Below, piece after piece: positions 1-7,109 of a DNA stretch of 11,043 nt (within the stretch, counting starts at the first letter, position 1; every line of letters begins with the position of its first letter). The translations under genes were made by a program, and so were the position numbers. A model generated the notes under the pieces. It was not told where the DNA came from. It ran no database searches and saw only the letters and a list, made by a program, of their open reading frames with translations. Location: the NCBI GenBank assembly GCA_937907715.1, contig CALERM010000017.1:1-11043 (forward strand), read 5' to 3'. Source of the DNA: an uncultured Clostridia bacterium. GTDB lineage: Bacteria > Bacillota > Clostridia > Oscillospirales > Oscillospiraceae.

Positions 1-375
1 GATGGTCTGCATGAAGGAATCGTTTCCGAAGAACTATGGCACGAGGCGCAGGTCAAGCTGCTGGCACAAGCGGAGAAATACGAACACGTCAACAGGGGCA
101 AGAAGATGGCGATTGAGGCAGAAAAGCTGACAGGCGATAACATCTACAAGGAGCTGATTTACTTTGACAAGCTCTATTCCGTCATGGACGATCAGGAAAA
201 GCGGCAGCTCATGGAATCGCTGCTTTCCGAAGTCCAGATTTATGAGGAACGGCAGCCCAACGGTCAGTGGCTCAAGTCCATTAAATTCAGACTTCCAATC
301 ATTGCGGAAGATATGAGTTTGAGTTTGGACAATGATGCACATATCGAGACGGTGCTGCTGTTTGCAAGAGCGTAA
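1..375 (+). pseudogene. Large serine recombinase, C-terminal remnant with apparent internal deletion
   Basis: The reading frame is already open at base 1 and runs to TAA at 373-375. It begins DGLHEGIVSEELWHEAQ, which I recognise as the end of the recombinase domain of clostridial large serine recombinases, the site-specific integrases of conjugative and mobilisable elements. It ends in the family's typical tail (LTGDNIYK, IYEERQPNGQWLKSIKF, a PII-EDM-LSLDND stretch). In intact relatives, as I recall them, a zinc ribbon with CxxC pairs and a long coiled coil separate these two parts. Here HVNRGKK at about bases 88-108 runs straight into MAIEAEKLTGDN, with no cysteine in between. The centre therefore seems to have been lost in frame. 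The N-terminal catalytic domain lies outside the window, so it cannot be judged. The stretch is visibly less GC-rich than what follows, consistent with foreign origin. Alternatively, only this copy's linker is shortened and the enzyme still works. Confidence 0.6.
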
Positions 376-393
376 ACGAAATGGAGCGGATAT

Positions 394-1161
394 ATGCTGG
401 AACAACAGGTGACGGCGCTGACAGCGATTTTAAAGGACAGGGATATTCGAAAATTTGCCGGAGATTCGTTCTGGAGCATTATAAAGGCGGTTTCGTTCGG
501 CGATCCTGCCGCGCTGGCAGAGGCGGCGGACGATATGAAGCAGTTGATTTTTCACATGCCGGCGGTGCTGTTCTGGGACAAAATGCAGCGGTATCTGTTC
601 GGAACCTTCCGAAGCTATGAAGACCAGGTCCGCATGGCGCAAAAATTCACGCGCGAAAACGCGGACTATGCGGCGTTTGTCAAAAAGCAGATGCATCTGG
701 TCAACGAACTCAACGACGATCGGAAAATCGACGATTTTGCGCAGCTGACGCGGTGCTATCTGCTGACGGAACTGGACGAGGCGCTCTACGACAAGCTGGC
801 GCGGTATCTGAACATCTGCACGGCGGGAGAGCTTGCGTACCTCCGCGCGTTCGGCTATGATCAGAGAAGCGCACTGAACGTGATGATTTCGGCGCTGTAT
901 CAATACGGTCTTTTTGATCAGACGCAGGACGAGCGCGGCGGCACGGCGTATGTACTGTCCGGGTTTGGAAAAGCGCTGAAGCTTTGCAGCCTCAACTTTG
1001 ACGAGGGCTGCGGCGGCATGGAGCGGATTACTTCTTATGGGCAGCTTACGCCGCTCAACATCGCAGAGCCGGCAAGCATGGATGAAATCGAGGAAATGTT
1101 CCACGATACGTTTGATTCCGTCGGCGGAGGCGGCGCGGACTCGTGCGGTCTGCCGGAATAA
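394..1161 (+). CDS. Hypothetical cytoplasmic helical protein, 255 aa
   Basis: I do not recognise this family. The ATG at 394 is preceded by GGAG at 383-386 with 7-bp spacing and starts 18 bp after the recombinase stop. The protein has no signal peptide or membrane helix and looks mostly helical. An aromatic-rich segment around residues 60-80 (FWDKMQRYLFGTF) and a charged segment around 105-125 (NELNDDRKIDDFAQLTRCYLL) look like conserved cores. Near residues 195-210 a short segment (YVLSGFGKALKLCSLNF) resembles a compact C-terminal fold. The tail is acidic and then glycine-rich. Its GC-rich codon use matches the downstream genes, so it is probably resident rather than part of the mobile element. 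The 33-bp gap to the next gene suggests co-transcription. The promoter is not obvious and may lie inside the recombinase remnant. Function unknown. Confidence 0.8.
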   Translation: MLEQQVTALTAILKDRDIRKFAGDSFWSIIKAVSFGDPAALAEAADDMKQLIFHMPAVLFWDKMQRYLFGTFRSYEDQVRMAQKFTRENADYAAFVKKQMHLVNELNDDRKIDDFAQLTRCYLLTELDEALYDKLARYLNICTAGELAYLRAFGYDQRSALNVMISALYQYGLFDQTQDERGGTAYVLSGFGKALKLCSLNFDEGCGGMERITSYGQLTPLNIAEPASMDEIEEMFHDTFDSVGGGGADSCGLPE

Positions 1162-1194
1162 GTCTGATGGAGCAGGAAAGGGGCGAAACATACC

Positions 1195-1872
1195 ATGAAG
1201 AAGATCAGATTTCCAGTTGCCTGGATTTTGCTGCTGGCGGCGGTATGCGCGCTGGCGGCGGCATTGGCGAAGAACATAAAGTGGGTGAGGCAGGAATTTC
1301 CGATGGACGGGAGCAATGTCTCGCAGCTCGATACCGCGCAGATTGCCGGGAAGATTGCGAAGACGCAGAAGCTCAAAAACAGCGAGGCGCTGTATGTGAA
1401 CTGGGATAATTTTGAGCTGCGGCTGACGAAGGACTTTGATTTCGAGGACAGCGGGACCATTCGCTTTTTCTATTACGATAAATGGGACGTCTACAGCGCG
1501 CAGCTGCGCATTCACTCCGACAGCGGGAAATTTTTCGTGACCGAGCGCGGCGAGTGGACAGATCATAACAGCGTTTACCAGCTGACAGATTATCTCGATG
1601 CACTGAAGTATTTGCCGCAGGCGCAAATCCAGGCGCGGTATCCGGACGCGCAGGGCTATCTTGTGATGCTGACGGAAGGCGGCACACCGGAGGATTTTGA
1701 AGATGTCCTGACCTATCGCGCGGGCGGCGCGGGAGAAATTGACGGCTGGCAGATTCACCTGCTGCTGATTCCGCGCCATGAAAAAGCGCAAACGGACGCA
1801 GAGGGCGCGGCAGACGCCGCGGCGGGAACGCAGCGGCTGCACCTGTTCTATGAGAACGCGGCGGAAAAATAA
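1195..1872 (+). CDS. Hypothetical membrane-anchored extracytoplasmic protein, 225 aa
   Basis: The family is not recognised. The ATG at 1195 follows a purine-rich AGGAAAGGGG at 1174-1183, with somewhat long spacing. Residues 1-6 are basic (MKKIRF) and residues 7-25 form one hydrophobic helix (VAWILLLAAVCALAAALA), so the protein is probably a signal-anchored membrane protein with residues 26-225 outside. An export signal cut by signal peptidase is less likely because no clean AxA site precedes the basic KNIKW. The soluble part is rich in aromatic and charged residues in a beta-like pattern (about 50-130: YVNWDNFELRL, IRFFYYDKWDVY). Near the end it has an alanine-rich low-complexity stretch (about 200-212). 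It probably shares a transcript with the upstream gene and is closed by the hairpin at 1893-1920. Function unknown. Confidence 0.8.
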   Translation: MKKIRFPVAWILLLAAVCALAAALAKNIKWVRQEFPMDGSNVSQLDTAQIAGKIAKTQKLKNSEALYVNWDNFELRLTKDFDFEDSGTIRFFYYDKWDVYSAQLRIHSDSGKFFVTERGEWTDHNSVYQLTDYLDALKYLPQAQIQARYPDAQGYLVMLTEGGTPEDFEDVLTYRAGGAGEIDGWQIHLLLIPRHEKAQTDAEGAADAAAGTQRLHLFYENAAEK

Positions 1873-1892
1873 GAGAAAACGAACGGCGGTAG

Positions 1893-1920
1893 GTCCGGCA
1901 GCAATGCTGCCGGACAATTT
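1893..1920 (+). terminator. Hairpin terminator after the unknown gene pair
   Basis: GTCCGGCAGC (1893-1902) pairs perfectly with GCTGCCGGAC (1906-1915) over 10 bp with an AAT loop, starting 20 bp after the stop of the 1195-1872 gene. The following AATTTCTC has only a short run of T, so termination may be incomplete. Confidence 0.65.
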
Positions 1921-1930
1921 CTCTGCAAAT

Positions 1931-1971
1931 CTGGCGCTTGCCAGACGGCGCTTGCGCGGGGATGATAAAAT
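1931..1971 (+). promoter_or_regulatory. Possible promoter/operator before the yhaO-yhaN pair
   Basis: The region holds a 9-bp direct repeat, GGCGCTTGC at 1933-1941 and 1947-1955. The first copy sits in a small hairpin (CTGGC 1931-1935 with GCCAG 1940-1944). A TTGCCA (1938-1943) could be a -35 box; 17 bp later comes GATGAT (1961-1966), which overlaps an AT-rich TAAAAT (1966-1971). No hexamer pair is both close to consensus and correctly spaced, so the promoter is tentative. A promoter is expected here because a terminator lies just upstream. Confidence 0.3.
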
Positions 1972-2016
1972 AGAAAAAAGAGGTCTGCCGGATGCGGCGG
2001 ACAGAGGGGGGCGTGT

Positions 2017-3084
2017 ATGAAGCTGATTCATTGCGCGGATATTCACCTGGATTCTCCGATGCAGACGCACATGACGGCGCAGCAGGCGTCGATGCGCAAC
2101 ACGGAGGTATTGCAAAGCTTTGTCCGGCTGACGGAGTTTGCGCAGGAAAATGCGGTGCGCGCGGTTCTGATCGCGGGGGATCTGTTTGACGGGGCGCGGG
2201 TGCGCGCGCGCACGGTCGACGCGCTGCTTGCCGCCATCCGAAGGACGCCGGAGGTCGACTATCTGTATCTGCCCGGCAACCACGACGAGGCGGCAAACGT
2301 CTTCTGCGACTGCGCGCTGCCGGGGAATCTCAAGCTGTTCGGAAAGACGTGGTCGACGGTGCAATACGACGGCGCTGCGATTTCCGGCGCGCAGGTCGGA
2401 GCGGACGCGGCGCTTTATGAGGCGCTGCCGCACGTGGACGGCGCGGTCAACCTGGTCATGCTCCACGGGCAAATCGGGACGGCGTGCGGCGTGGACATGA
2501 TCAACCTGAATCTGCTGAAAAACCGAGGCATCGACTATCTGGCGCTGGGGCACATCCACGCTTATCAGACAGGACCGCTTGACGGCGGCGGAATCTATTG
2601 CTATCCGGGCTGTCTGGAGGGGCGCGGGTTTGACGAGTGCGGCGAGAAGGGCTTTGTGCTGCTGACCGTGGAGGACGGAAGAATTGCACACGAGTTTGTG
2701 CCGTTTTCCGCGCGGCAGCTGCACCGGGTGGCGGTCGATATCACGGGGCTTTCCCAGAACGCGCAGATTACCCAGCGCATGAAGGAGCAAGCGAAGAGTC
2801 TTTCGCCGGAGGACATGGTCGAGTTTCTGCTGACCGGGCAGAGCAGCCCCACGGCGGATATTTCCGCGCCGTATTTGCAGCAGACGATGCAGGGAAGCTT
2901 CTTTTTTGTCAAGGTCAAGGACGAAAGCCGCATGGCGCTGGATGCGGATGCGTACCGGAACGACGTGTCGCTCAAGGGCGAGTTTATCCGGCAGGTGCTC
3001 TCCAGCGAGCTGGAGGAGGCGGACAAAGCCGCCGTCATCCGCGCCGGTCTGCAGGCGCTTTCGGGAGAGGAGATTTCGTTATGA
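2017..3084 (+). CDS. yhaO: YhaO/SbcD-like metallophosphoesterase (DNA repair exonuclease family)
   Basis: This is a calcineurin-like phosphoesterase of the SbcD/Mre11/YhaO type, 355 aa. These enzymes use two metal ions to cut DNA phosphodiester bonds and work with an SMC-like ATPase partner. The metal-binding motifs are present in order: D8-I-H10 (ADIHLDSP), G54-D55 (IAGDLFDG), G87-N88-H89-D90-E91, H150 (MLHGQ) and G178-H179-I-H181. A further segment, YPGCLEGRGFDE at about residues 201-212, is typical of the YhaO subgroup as I recall it. The C-terminal part (about 240-355) is variable and would hold the capping or partner-binding region. The start is supported by a strong purine tract, AGAGGGGGG at 2003-2011. 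The stop overlaps the ATPase start as ATGA at 3081-3084, so translation is coupled, as expected of partners in one complex. The actual substrate here is inferred from the family. Confidence 0.92.
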   Translation: MKLIHCADIHLDSPMQTHMTAQQASMRNTEVLQSFVRLTEFAQENAVRAVLIAGDLFDGARVRARTVDALLAAIRRTPEVDYLYLPGNHDEAANVFCDCALPGNLKLFGKTWSTVQYDGAAISGAQVGADAALYEALPHVDGAVNLVMLHGQIGTACGVDMINLNLLKNRGIDYLALGHIHAYQTGPLDGGGIYCYPGCLEGRGFDECGEKGFVLLTVEDGRIAHEFVPFSARQLHRVAVDITGLSQNAQITQRMKEQAKSLSPEDMVEFLLTGQSSPTADISAPYLQQTMQGSFFFVKVKDESRMALDADAYRNDVSLKGEFIRQVLSSELEEADKAAVIRAGLQALSGEEISL

Positions 3085-6000
3085 GACTGCTGCGGTGCCA
3101 TATTGAAAATTTCGGTGTGCTGTCCGGCTTCGACTATGAATTTGCGCAGGGACTGTCAGTCATCTGCCGGGAAAACGGCTTCGGGAAAAGTACGCTGGCG
3201 GCGTTCTTGAAGGCAATGTTCTATGGGCTGCCGCGCACCGGCGCGCGCAATGTGACCGAGAACGAGCGCAGGCGCTTTGAACCGTGGCAGGGCGGAAAAT
3301 TCGGCGGATTTCTGGAATTTGAATATCAGGGCGCAGAATACCGTGTCACGCGCTATTTTGGAAAGACGGCGGCGAAGGACACGTTTTCGCTGCGCGATCT
3401 GACAAACCGGACAGACGAAACGCCGTTTTCTTCGCGGCTCGGCGAGGAGCTGTTCGGATTGGACGCGGCGTCTTTTGTGCGCAGCACGTATCTGCCGCAG
3501 GCGGCAGAGCCGGATACGCAGGCGACGACGTCGATGCGCGCAAAGCTTTCCAACCTGGTCGACGACACGAACGACATGAATAACTTCGATACCGCCGAGC
3601 AGGCGCTGCGTCAGTTCCGGCGCAATCTGCGCGCCTACAGCGGAGACAAGGGTAAGATCTTTGACTGCGAGCGGGAACTGCATGCGCTCGAAGCGCAGAC
3701 GCTGGAAGCAAAGCAGCAGCTGCCCCGGCTGGAAGCGGTGCTGCGGGAGCTGAATCAGGCGAACGAAGCGGCAGCGCAGACGACGGCGGAAATTGCGGAC
3801 CTGCGCGAGAAGATTCGCATGGCGTCCGATCAGAAGGCACGCAGCATGCAGCTTATGCAGAGAAAGGCGCTGGAAGCGGCGTGTGAAAAACAGGAGGCGC
3901 TTTTGCAGGAGCTTTCCGCGCGTTATCCGGCAGGGCTTCCGAGCGCCGAGGACCTCCGGCGGCAGCGTGAATGCCTGCTGGATGTACAGCGGGCGGACAA
4001 ACAGCTCGGAGAGCTGACGCTTTGCGACGCGGACCACGCGATTGTCGCGCGCGAAGAAGGCTTCTTTGCCGACCGGGAGAAAACGCAGCAGGAGCTGGAG
4101 ACCTGCACGCGGCAGTGTACGCAGCTGACAGAGCTTCAGGCGAAGCTGTCTTCGCAGCTGCTGCCGGAGGAGACGGCGCGGCTGACCGAGCTGGAAGAAA
4201 AATTCCGGGACCATGCGCCGCAGCAGGAGGACCTGCGCGCCAGCCTGCAGGCGGCAGACGAGATGCTGGCTTGCCAGCGGCAGCTTTCCGGGCTGCGGCT
4301 GTCGGAGGATGAGAGGAAACGGCTCGATCGGGCGCGCGCGCAGTTCGCCGGCGGCGTTCCGACGGACGAGCAGCTGCAATCTCTCCGGAACGACGAGCAG
4401 CAGCGCGCGGTTTTGCAGCAGGCGCTGGAAACGGGCGCAATGCCGCAGCAGGCGCAGACGCAGCTGGAGTCGCTGCGGCGTGTGTTTGCCTCCGGCGCTC
4501 CGGCGGAGGACGAGATTCTGCACTATCAGGACGATTGCCGCCGGATTGCGGAGCTGGAAGGGCGCAAGCAGGTGCAGGCGCTTCAGAAAACAAAGCCGGA
4601 GGAGACGGCGCGGCGGTCCGGGGTGAAGATGCTGCTTGCGGCGCTGGGCGCAGTGCTGCTGGTGTTGGGGTGCGTGCTGCTTGTAAACGCAAGGACGGCG
4701 GCGGGGATTGCTTTGACGGCCGCGGGTGCGCTGGCGCTGCTTGGCGCGGTGCTGCTGCGCGAGAAGCCTGCGCGCGCAGATGGCTGCATCACGACCAGCG
4801 CGATTACGGACGAAGAAAACCAGACGCTCTATGATCTGCGGCGGGGACTGAACGATTTTCTGCTGCGCTTTTACGAGGAGGCTTCCGCGCCCGAGCAGAA
4901 GCTGACGCGACTGCTGCTGGACCGGAAGACGTATCTGGATTTGCAGGCGCAAAAACGGGAAACTGAGCAGGCACAGCTGGAAACCCGGCAGGCGCTTGGC
5001 GATGCGGACGCGCGGCTGCATGCGGCGTTTTATCTGTATTTTCCAGACGAGAGCTACCACGATGGGGTTTCGCAGGCGCTGTTTGCGGCGCGGCAGGAGT
5101 ATGAGACGCTTCTGGCGCAGGCACAGCGCATGAAGGAGCAGCGGGAGAAGCTTGCAGATTCCATCGAGCAAACGCGCGGTAAGCTGGCGTCTATCCTGCG
5201 CCCGTATTGCCCCGAAGGGCTGCCGGAGGATTTGCGCGCGGGCATGCAGGCGCTCTCACAGGAGGCGTCTGAATGGCAGACGCTCCAAAGAAGAAAGGAG
5301 CAGCTGGACCGGCAGAACGCCGCGGCGCTTGCGCGTGTGCAGCAGCTGTCGCAAAGCATCCGGCAGGTATTGACGCGCGATCAGGCGCTCGACGAGACAC
5401 GGACGCTCAGCGACTGCACGCAGGCGCTTTGCCGCCGGTTTTCACAGTATACGCTTGCCAGCGCGCGCGCCGAGCGGTATTTTGCCGAGCGGAAGCAGGC
5501 ACAGACGCAAAAGGAAGCGGCGCAGGCGGAATTGGACGCCTTTTTCGCGGCGTTCCCTGCGATGGAAGGCAGCGAGGGCGAAAAACTGGATGCGTTGGAG
5601 CGCGACGCGGGCGCCTGGACGCTGGCGCAGCAGCAGCTCTTATCGGCGCGGCAGGCGCTGACGGATTTCGACCGCGAGCATCCGGCGGTAGAAGCGATGC
5701 AGGAAGAAGCGCCGCTGCCCGACTCTGAAAAATTGCAGCAGCAGGAGGCGCGGGCACAGCTCGAGCTCGATGCGCTCGAGGAAAGAAGGCGCGCGCTGCG
5801 GCAGGAGCGGCAGAGCATTTCGCGCGAAACAGAACGGCTGCCTGTCTGGGAGGACCGGATTGCGGCGCTTTCCGACGAGCGGCAGAGCCTTCAGAAATCC
5901 TGCGCGCTTGCCGACCGGACAATGGAGCTTTTGAATCTTGCAAAGGACCGGCTTGCAAACCGCTATGTGGCAGATGTGGAGCGCGGGTTTGCAGACTATG

Positions 6001-6308
6001 CAAAGCAGCTTCTGGGCGACGGGCTTGGGCGCGCGATGCTCGACAAGGATCTGAACCTTTTCATCGACGAGCAGGGCGCGGCGCGCGAGGCGGCGAGCTT
6101 CAGCGCGGGAACGCTCGATGCGCTCACGCTTTGCATGCGACTGGCGCTGGTGGACGCGCTGTTTACAAAGGAGCAGCCGTTTTTGCTGCTGGACGACCCG
6201 TTCGTCAATCTCGACGACGCGCGCACGAAGCGCGCCCTGGAGCTGCTGCAAAAAATCTCACAGCAGCGGCAGGTCGTATATCTGGTCTGCAACAGCGCGA
6301 GAGTCTGA
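3081..6308 (+). CDS. yhaN: YhaN/SbcC-like AAA ATPase with coiled coils and two membrane helices
   Basis: This 1075-aa ATPase belongs to the Rad50/SbcC-like group and is the likely partner of the upstream phosphoesterase. The N-terminal half-site has MRLLRCHIENFG and a P-loop at residues 30-38 (RENGFGKST). The C-terminal half-site has a signature-like SFSAGTLDAL (1006-1015) and Walker B with D-loop (FLLLDDPFVNLDD, about 1034-1046). Between them lie two long Q/E/L/R-rich coiled-coil blocks (about 190-510 and 560-960). Two adjacent hydrophobic helices (about 518-536 and 541-560) interrupt them, which suggests a membrane-tethered hinge where Rad50 has a zinc hook; no CxxC hook is seen. The first glycine of the P-loop is Arg, and the residue after the Walker B Asp is Asp rather than Glu. 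The frame is open upstream to 2637, but the start at 3081 has GGGAGAGGAG (3063-3072) before it, gives the family N-terminus and overlaps the upstream stop by 4 bp. Confidence 0.9.
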   Translation: MRLLRCHIENFGVLSGFDYEFAQGLSVICRENGFGKSTLAAFLKAMFYGLPRTGARNVTENERRRFEPWQGGKFGGFLEFEYQGAEYRVTRYFGKTAAKDTFSLRDLTNRTDETPFSSRLGEELFGLDAASFVRSTYLPQAAEPDTQATTSMRAKLSNLVDDTNDMNNFDTAEQALRQFRRNLRAYSGDKGKIFDCERELHALEAQTLEAKQQLPRLEAVLRELNQANEAAAQTTAEIADLREKIRMASDQKARSMQLMQRKALEAACEKQEALLQELSARYPAGLPSAEDLRRQRECLLDVQRADKQLGELTLCDADHAIVAREEGFFADREKTQQELETCTRQCTQLTELQAKLSSQLLPEETARLTELEEKFRDHAPQQEDLRASLQAADEMLACQRQLSGLRLSEDERKRLDRARAQFAGGVPTDEQLQSLRNDEQQRAVLQQALETGAMPQQAQTQLESLRRVFASGAPAEDEILHYQDDCRRIAELEGRKQVQALQKTKPEETARRSGVKMLLAALGAVLLVLGCVLLVNARTAAGIALTAAGALALLGAVLLREKPARADGCITTSAITDEENQTLYDLRRGLNDFLLRFYEEASAPEQKLTRLLLDRKTYLDLQAQKRETEQAQLETRQALGDADARLHAAFYLYFPDESYHDGVSQALFAARQEYETLLAQAQRMKEQREKLADSIEQTRGKLASILRPYCPEGLPEDLRAGMQALSQEASEWQTLQRRKEQLDRQNAAALARVQQLSQSIRQVLTRDQALDETRTLSDCTQALCRRFSQYTLASARAERYFAERKQAQTQKEAAQAELDAFFAAFPAMEGSEGEKLDALERDAGAWTLAQQQLLSARQALTDFDREHPAVEAMQEEAPLPDSEKLQQQEARAQLELDALEERRRALRQERQSISRETERLPVWEDRIAALSDERQSLQKSCALADRTMELLNLAKDRLANRYVADVERGFADYAKQLLGDGLGRAMLDKDLNLFIDEQGAAREAASFSAGTLDALTLCMRLALVDALFTKEQPFLLLDDPFVNLDDARTKRALELLQKISQQRQVVYLVCNSARV

Positions 6309-6322
6309 GCGAGATCAAAATA

Positions 6323-6358
6323 GCCGCCGCAGGTGATAGAACACCTGCGGCGGCTTTG
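6323..6358. terminator. Bidirectional terminator between convergent genes
   Basis: GCCGCCGCAGGTG (6323-6335) pairs perfectly with CACCTGCGGCGGC (6342-6354) over 13 bp around an ATAGAA loop. TTTGTT follows on the plus strand, and the complement of CAAAATA gives a T-rich tail on the minus strand. It starts 15 bp after the ATPase stop, and its plus-strand tail reaches the stop codon of the minus-strand transferase, so it probably ends both transcripts. Confidence 0.85.
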
Positions 6359-7006
6359 TTACGGCTGAAAGATTTGAAGCGGCGGGCGGGGATGCGCGGT
6401 GCAGAGGCAGATGCGGCAGCCGTCGTGCGTGTATTCGTGCAGGCGCGGCGCGCCGGGCGTTTGCAGGCTTGCACCGTTTGCATCGAGCAGGACGCAAAAA
6501 GAATTGAGCGGGACGGAAAGACCGCACCCGATTTGCTTGAGATAGCTTTCCTTCGCGGTCCAGAGGCGCAGCAGCGCGTCTGCTTGCGTTTGCCCGGAAA
6601 GCGTTTGCAGAAAGGCGGTTTCGTCCGGGTGAAAGCAGCGCGCGGCGACCGCCATGGAAATGCGCGGCAGCTCGACATCGACGCCGAGGGGAGAGAAATC
6701 CAGCGCGCAGACGCAGAGATTTCCTGCGTGGCTGAGGGAAAACTCGACGGCGCCGGAGACAAGGCGCGGCTTTCCCCAGCTGTTTTTTGTAAAGGTCTGC
6801 GCGCAGACCGGGATTCCGGCGGATACGAGCGTCTGCTGCAATAAATAGCCTGCGCAGGCAATGCGCGCGCCGTCGATTTCCCGGCGGCAGGCAAGCGCGC
6901 GCGTTTGGCGCTCGGGCGGAAGACCGGGCAGGAGCGTGCGCCAGCGGTCATTTTCCAGAAACGCGCGCAGATCGAGCAGCCAGAGCTGCGGAAAAGGTTT
7001 GGTCAT
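6359..7006 (-). CDS. Sfp-type 4'-phosphopantetheinyl transferase
   Basis: The 215-aa protein transfers the phosphopantetheine arm of coenzyme A to a serine of a carrier protein in fatty acid, polyketide or nonribosomal peptide synthesis. The family motifs are all visible: FSLSHAGN at residues 89-96; LGVDVE at 107-112, with the Mg-binding D110 and E112; and LWTAKESYLKQIG at 148-160, with W149, K152, E153 and K157. The length is close to Sfp (about 224 aa), so it is Sfp-type rather than the shorter AcpS type. The start is fixed by GGAGG at 7011-7015 (minus strand, 4 bp before the ATG). It has its own promoter at 7036-7064 and converges on the yhaO-yhaN operon. No carrier protein or synthase gene is nearby, so the substrate cannot be read from context; it may serve the housekeeping acyl carrier protein. 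Confidence 0.93.
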   Translation of the reverse strand: MTKPFPQLWLLDLRAFLENDRWRTLLPGLPPERQTRALACRREIDGARIACAGYLLQQTLVSAGIPVCAQTFTKNSWGKPRLVSGAVEFSLSHAGNLCVCALDFSPLGVDVELPRISMAVAARCFHPDETAFLQTLSGQTQADALLRLWTAKESYLKQIGCGLSVPLNSFCVLLDANGASLQTPGAPRLHEYTHDGCRICLCTAHPRPPLQIFQP

Positions 7007-7035
7007 GAAGCCTCCATGTGCGGCAGTTTGCCTAT

Positions 7036-7064
7036 ACTATAGCATGCGGACACGCACGCGGCAA
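7036..7064 (-). promoter_or_regulatory. Sigma-A-type promoter of the phosphopantetheinyl transferase
   Basis: Read on the minus strand, TTGCCG (7064-7059) is followed after exactly 17 bp by TATAGT (7041-7036). Both hexamers are close to the vegetative consensus. The predicted transcript would begin about 23 bp before the start codon, leaving room for the GGAGG site. Confidence 0.7.
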
Positions 7065-7093
7065 GGATGTTTCCGGGAAAAGCTGCATACAAT
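7065..7093 (+). promoter_or_regulatory. Possible sigma-E sporulation promoter of the LysM-GH18 gene
   Basis: CATACAAT at 7086-7093 matches the mother-cell sigma-E -10 consensus CATACAnT fully. GGATGTT at 7065-7071, 14 bp upstream, matches 5 of 7 positions of the KMATATT -35. No sigma-A pair fits the plus strand here. In Bacillus subtilis the related yaaH gene is sigma-E dependent, which agrees. A caution: the expected start near 7100 would leave only about 10 nt of leader, with the ribosome site GAGGTGAT (7099-7106) at its very end. Confidence 0.4.
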
Positions 7094-7109
7094 GCCGTGA
7101 GGTGATGGT

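Noticed and set aside
319..347. Possible promoter TTGAGT-N17-TATCGA for the 394-1161 gene
   Set aside because: It lies in the recombinase coding sequence, and the -10 matches only half the consensus, so chance is likely.
430..2790. A very long open frame on the minus strand (786 codons) across several genes
   Set aside because: It is opposite well-supported plus-strand genes, including the conserved phosphoesterase, has arginine- and glutamine-rich low-quality composition, and arises from GC-rich third positions.
2637..3080. Upstream extension of the ATPase reading frame
   Set aside because: It overlaps the C-terminal half of the phosphoesterase, has no family similarity, and the ATG at 3081 has a good ribosome site, a typical N-terminus and a 4-bp coupled overlap.
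3156..5171. A 671-codon minus-strand open frame inside the ATPase gene
   Set aside because: It is rich in Q, R and L, being the complement of coiled-coil codons, and shows no domain or ribosome site.
6131..6844. A plus-strand open frame covering the end of the ATPase gene and most of the transferase
   Set aside because: It runs through the terminator and antisense to a gene with all Sfp motifs, with no recognisable product of its own.
7033..7038. TATACT on the plus strand as a -10 for the LysM-GH18 gene
   Set aside because: No -35-like sequence lies 16-18 bp upstream; the bases are better explained as the -10 of the minus-strand transferase promoter.
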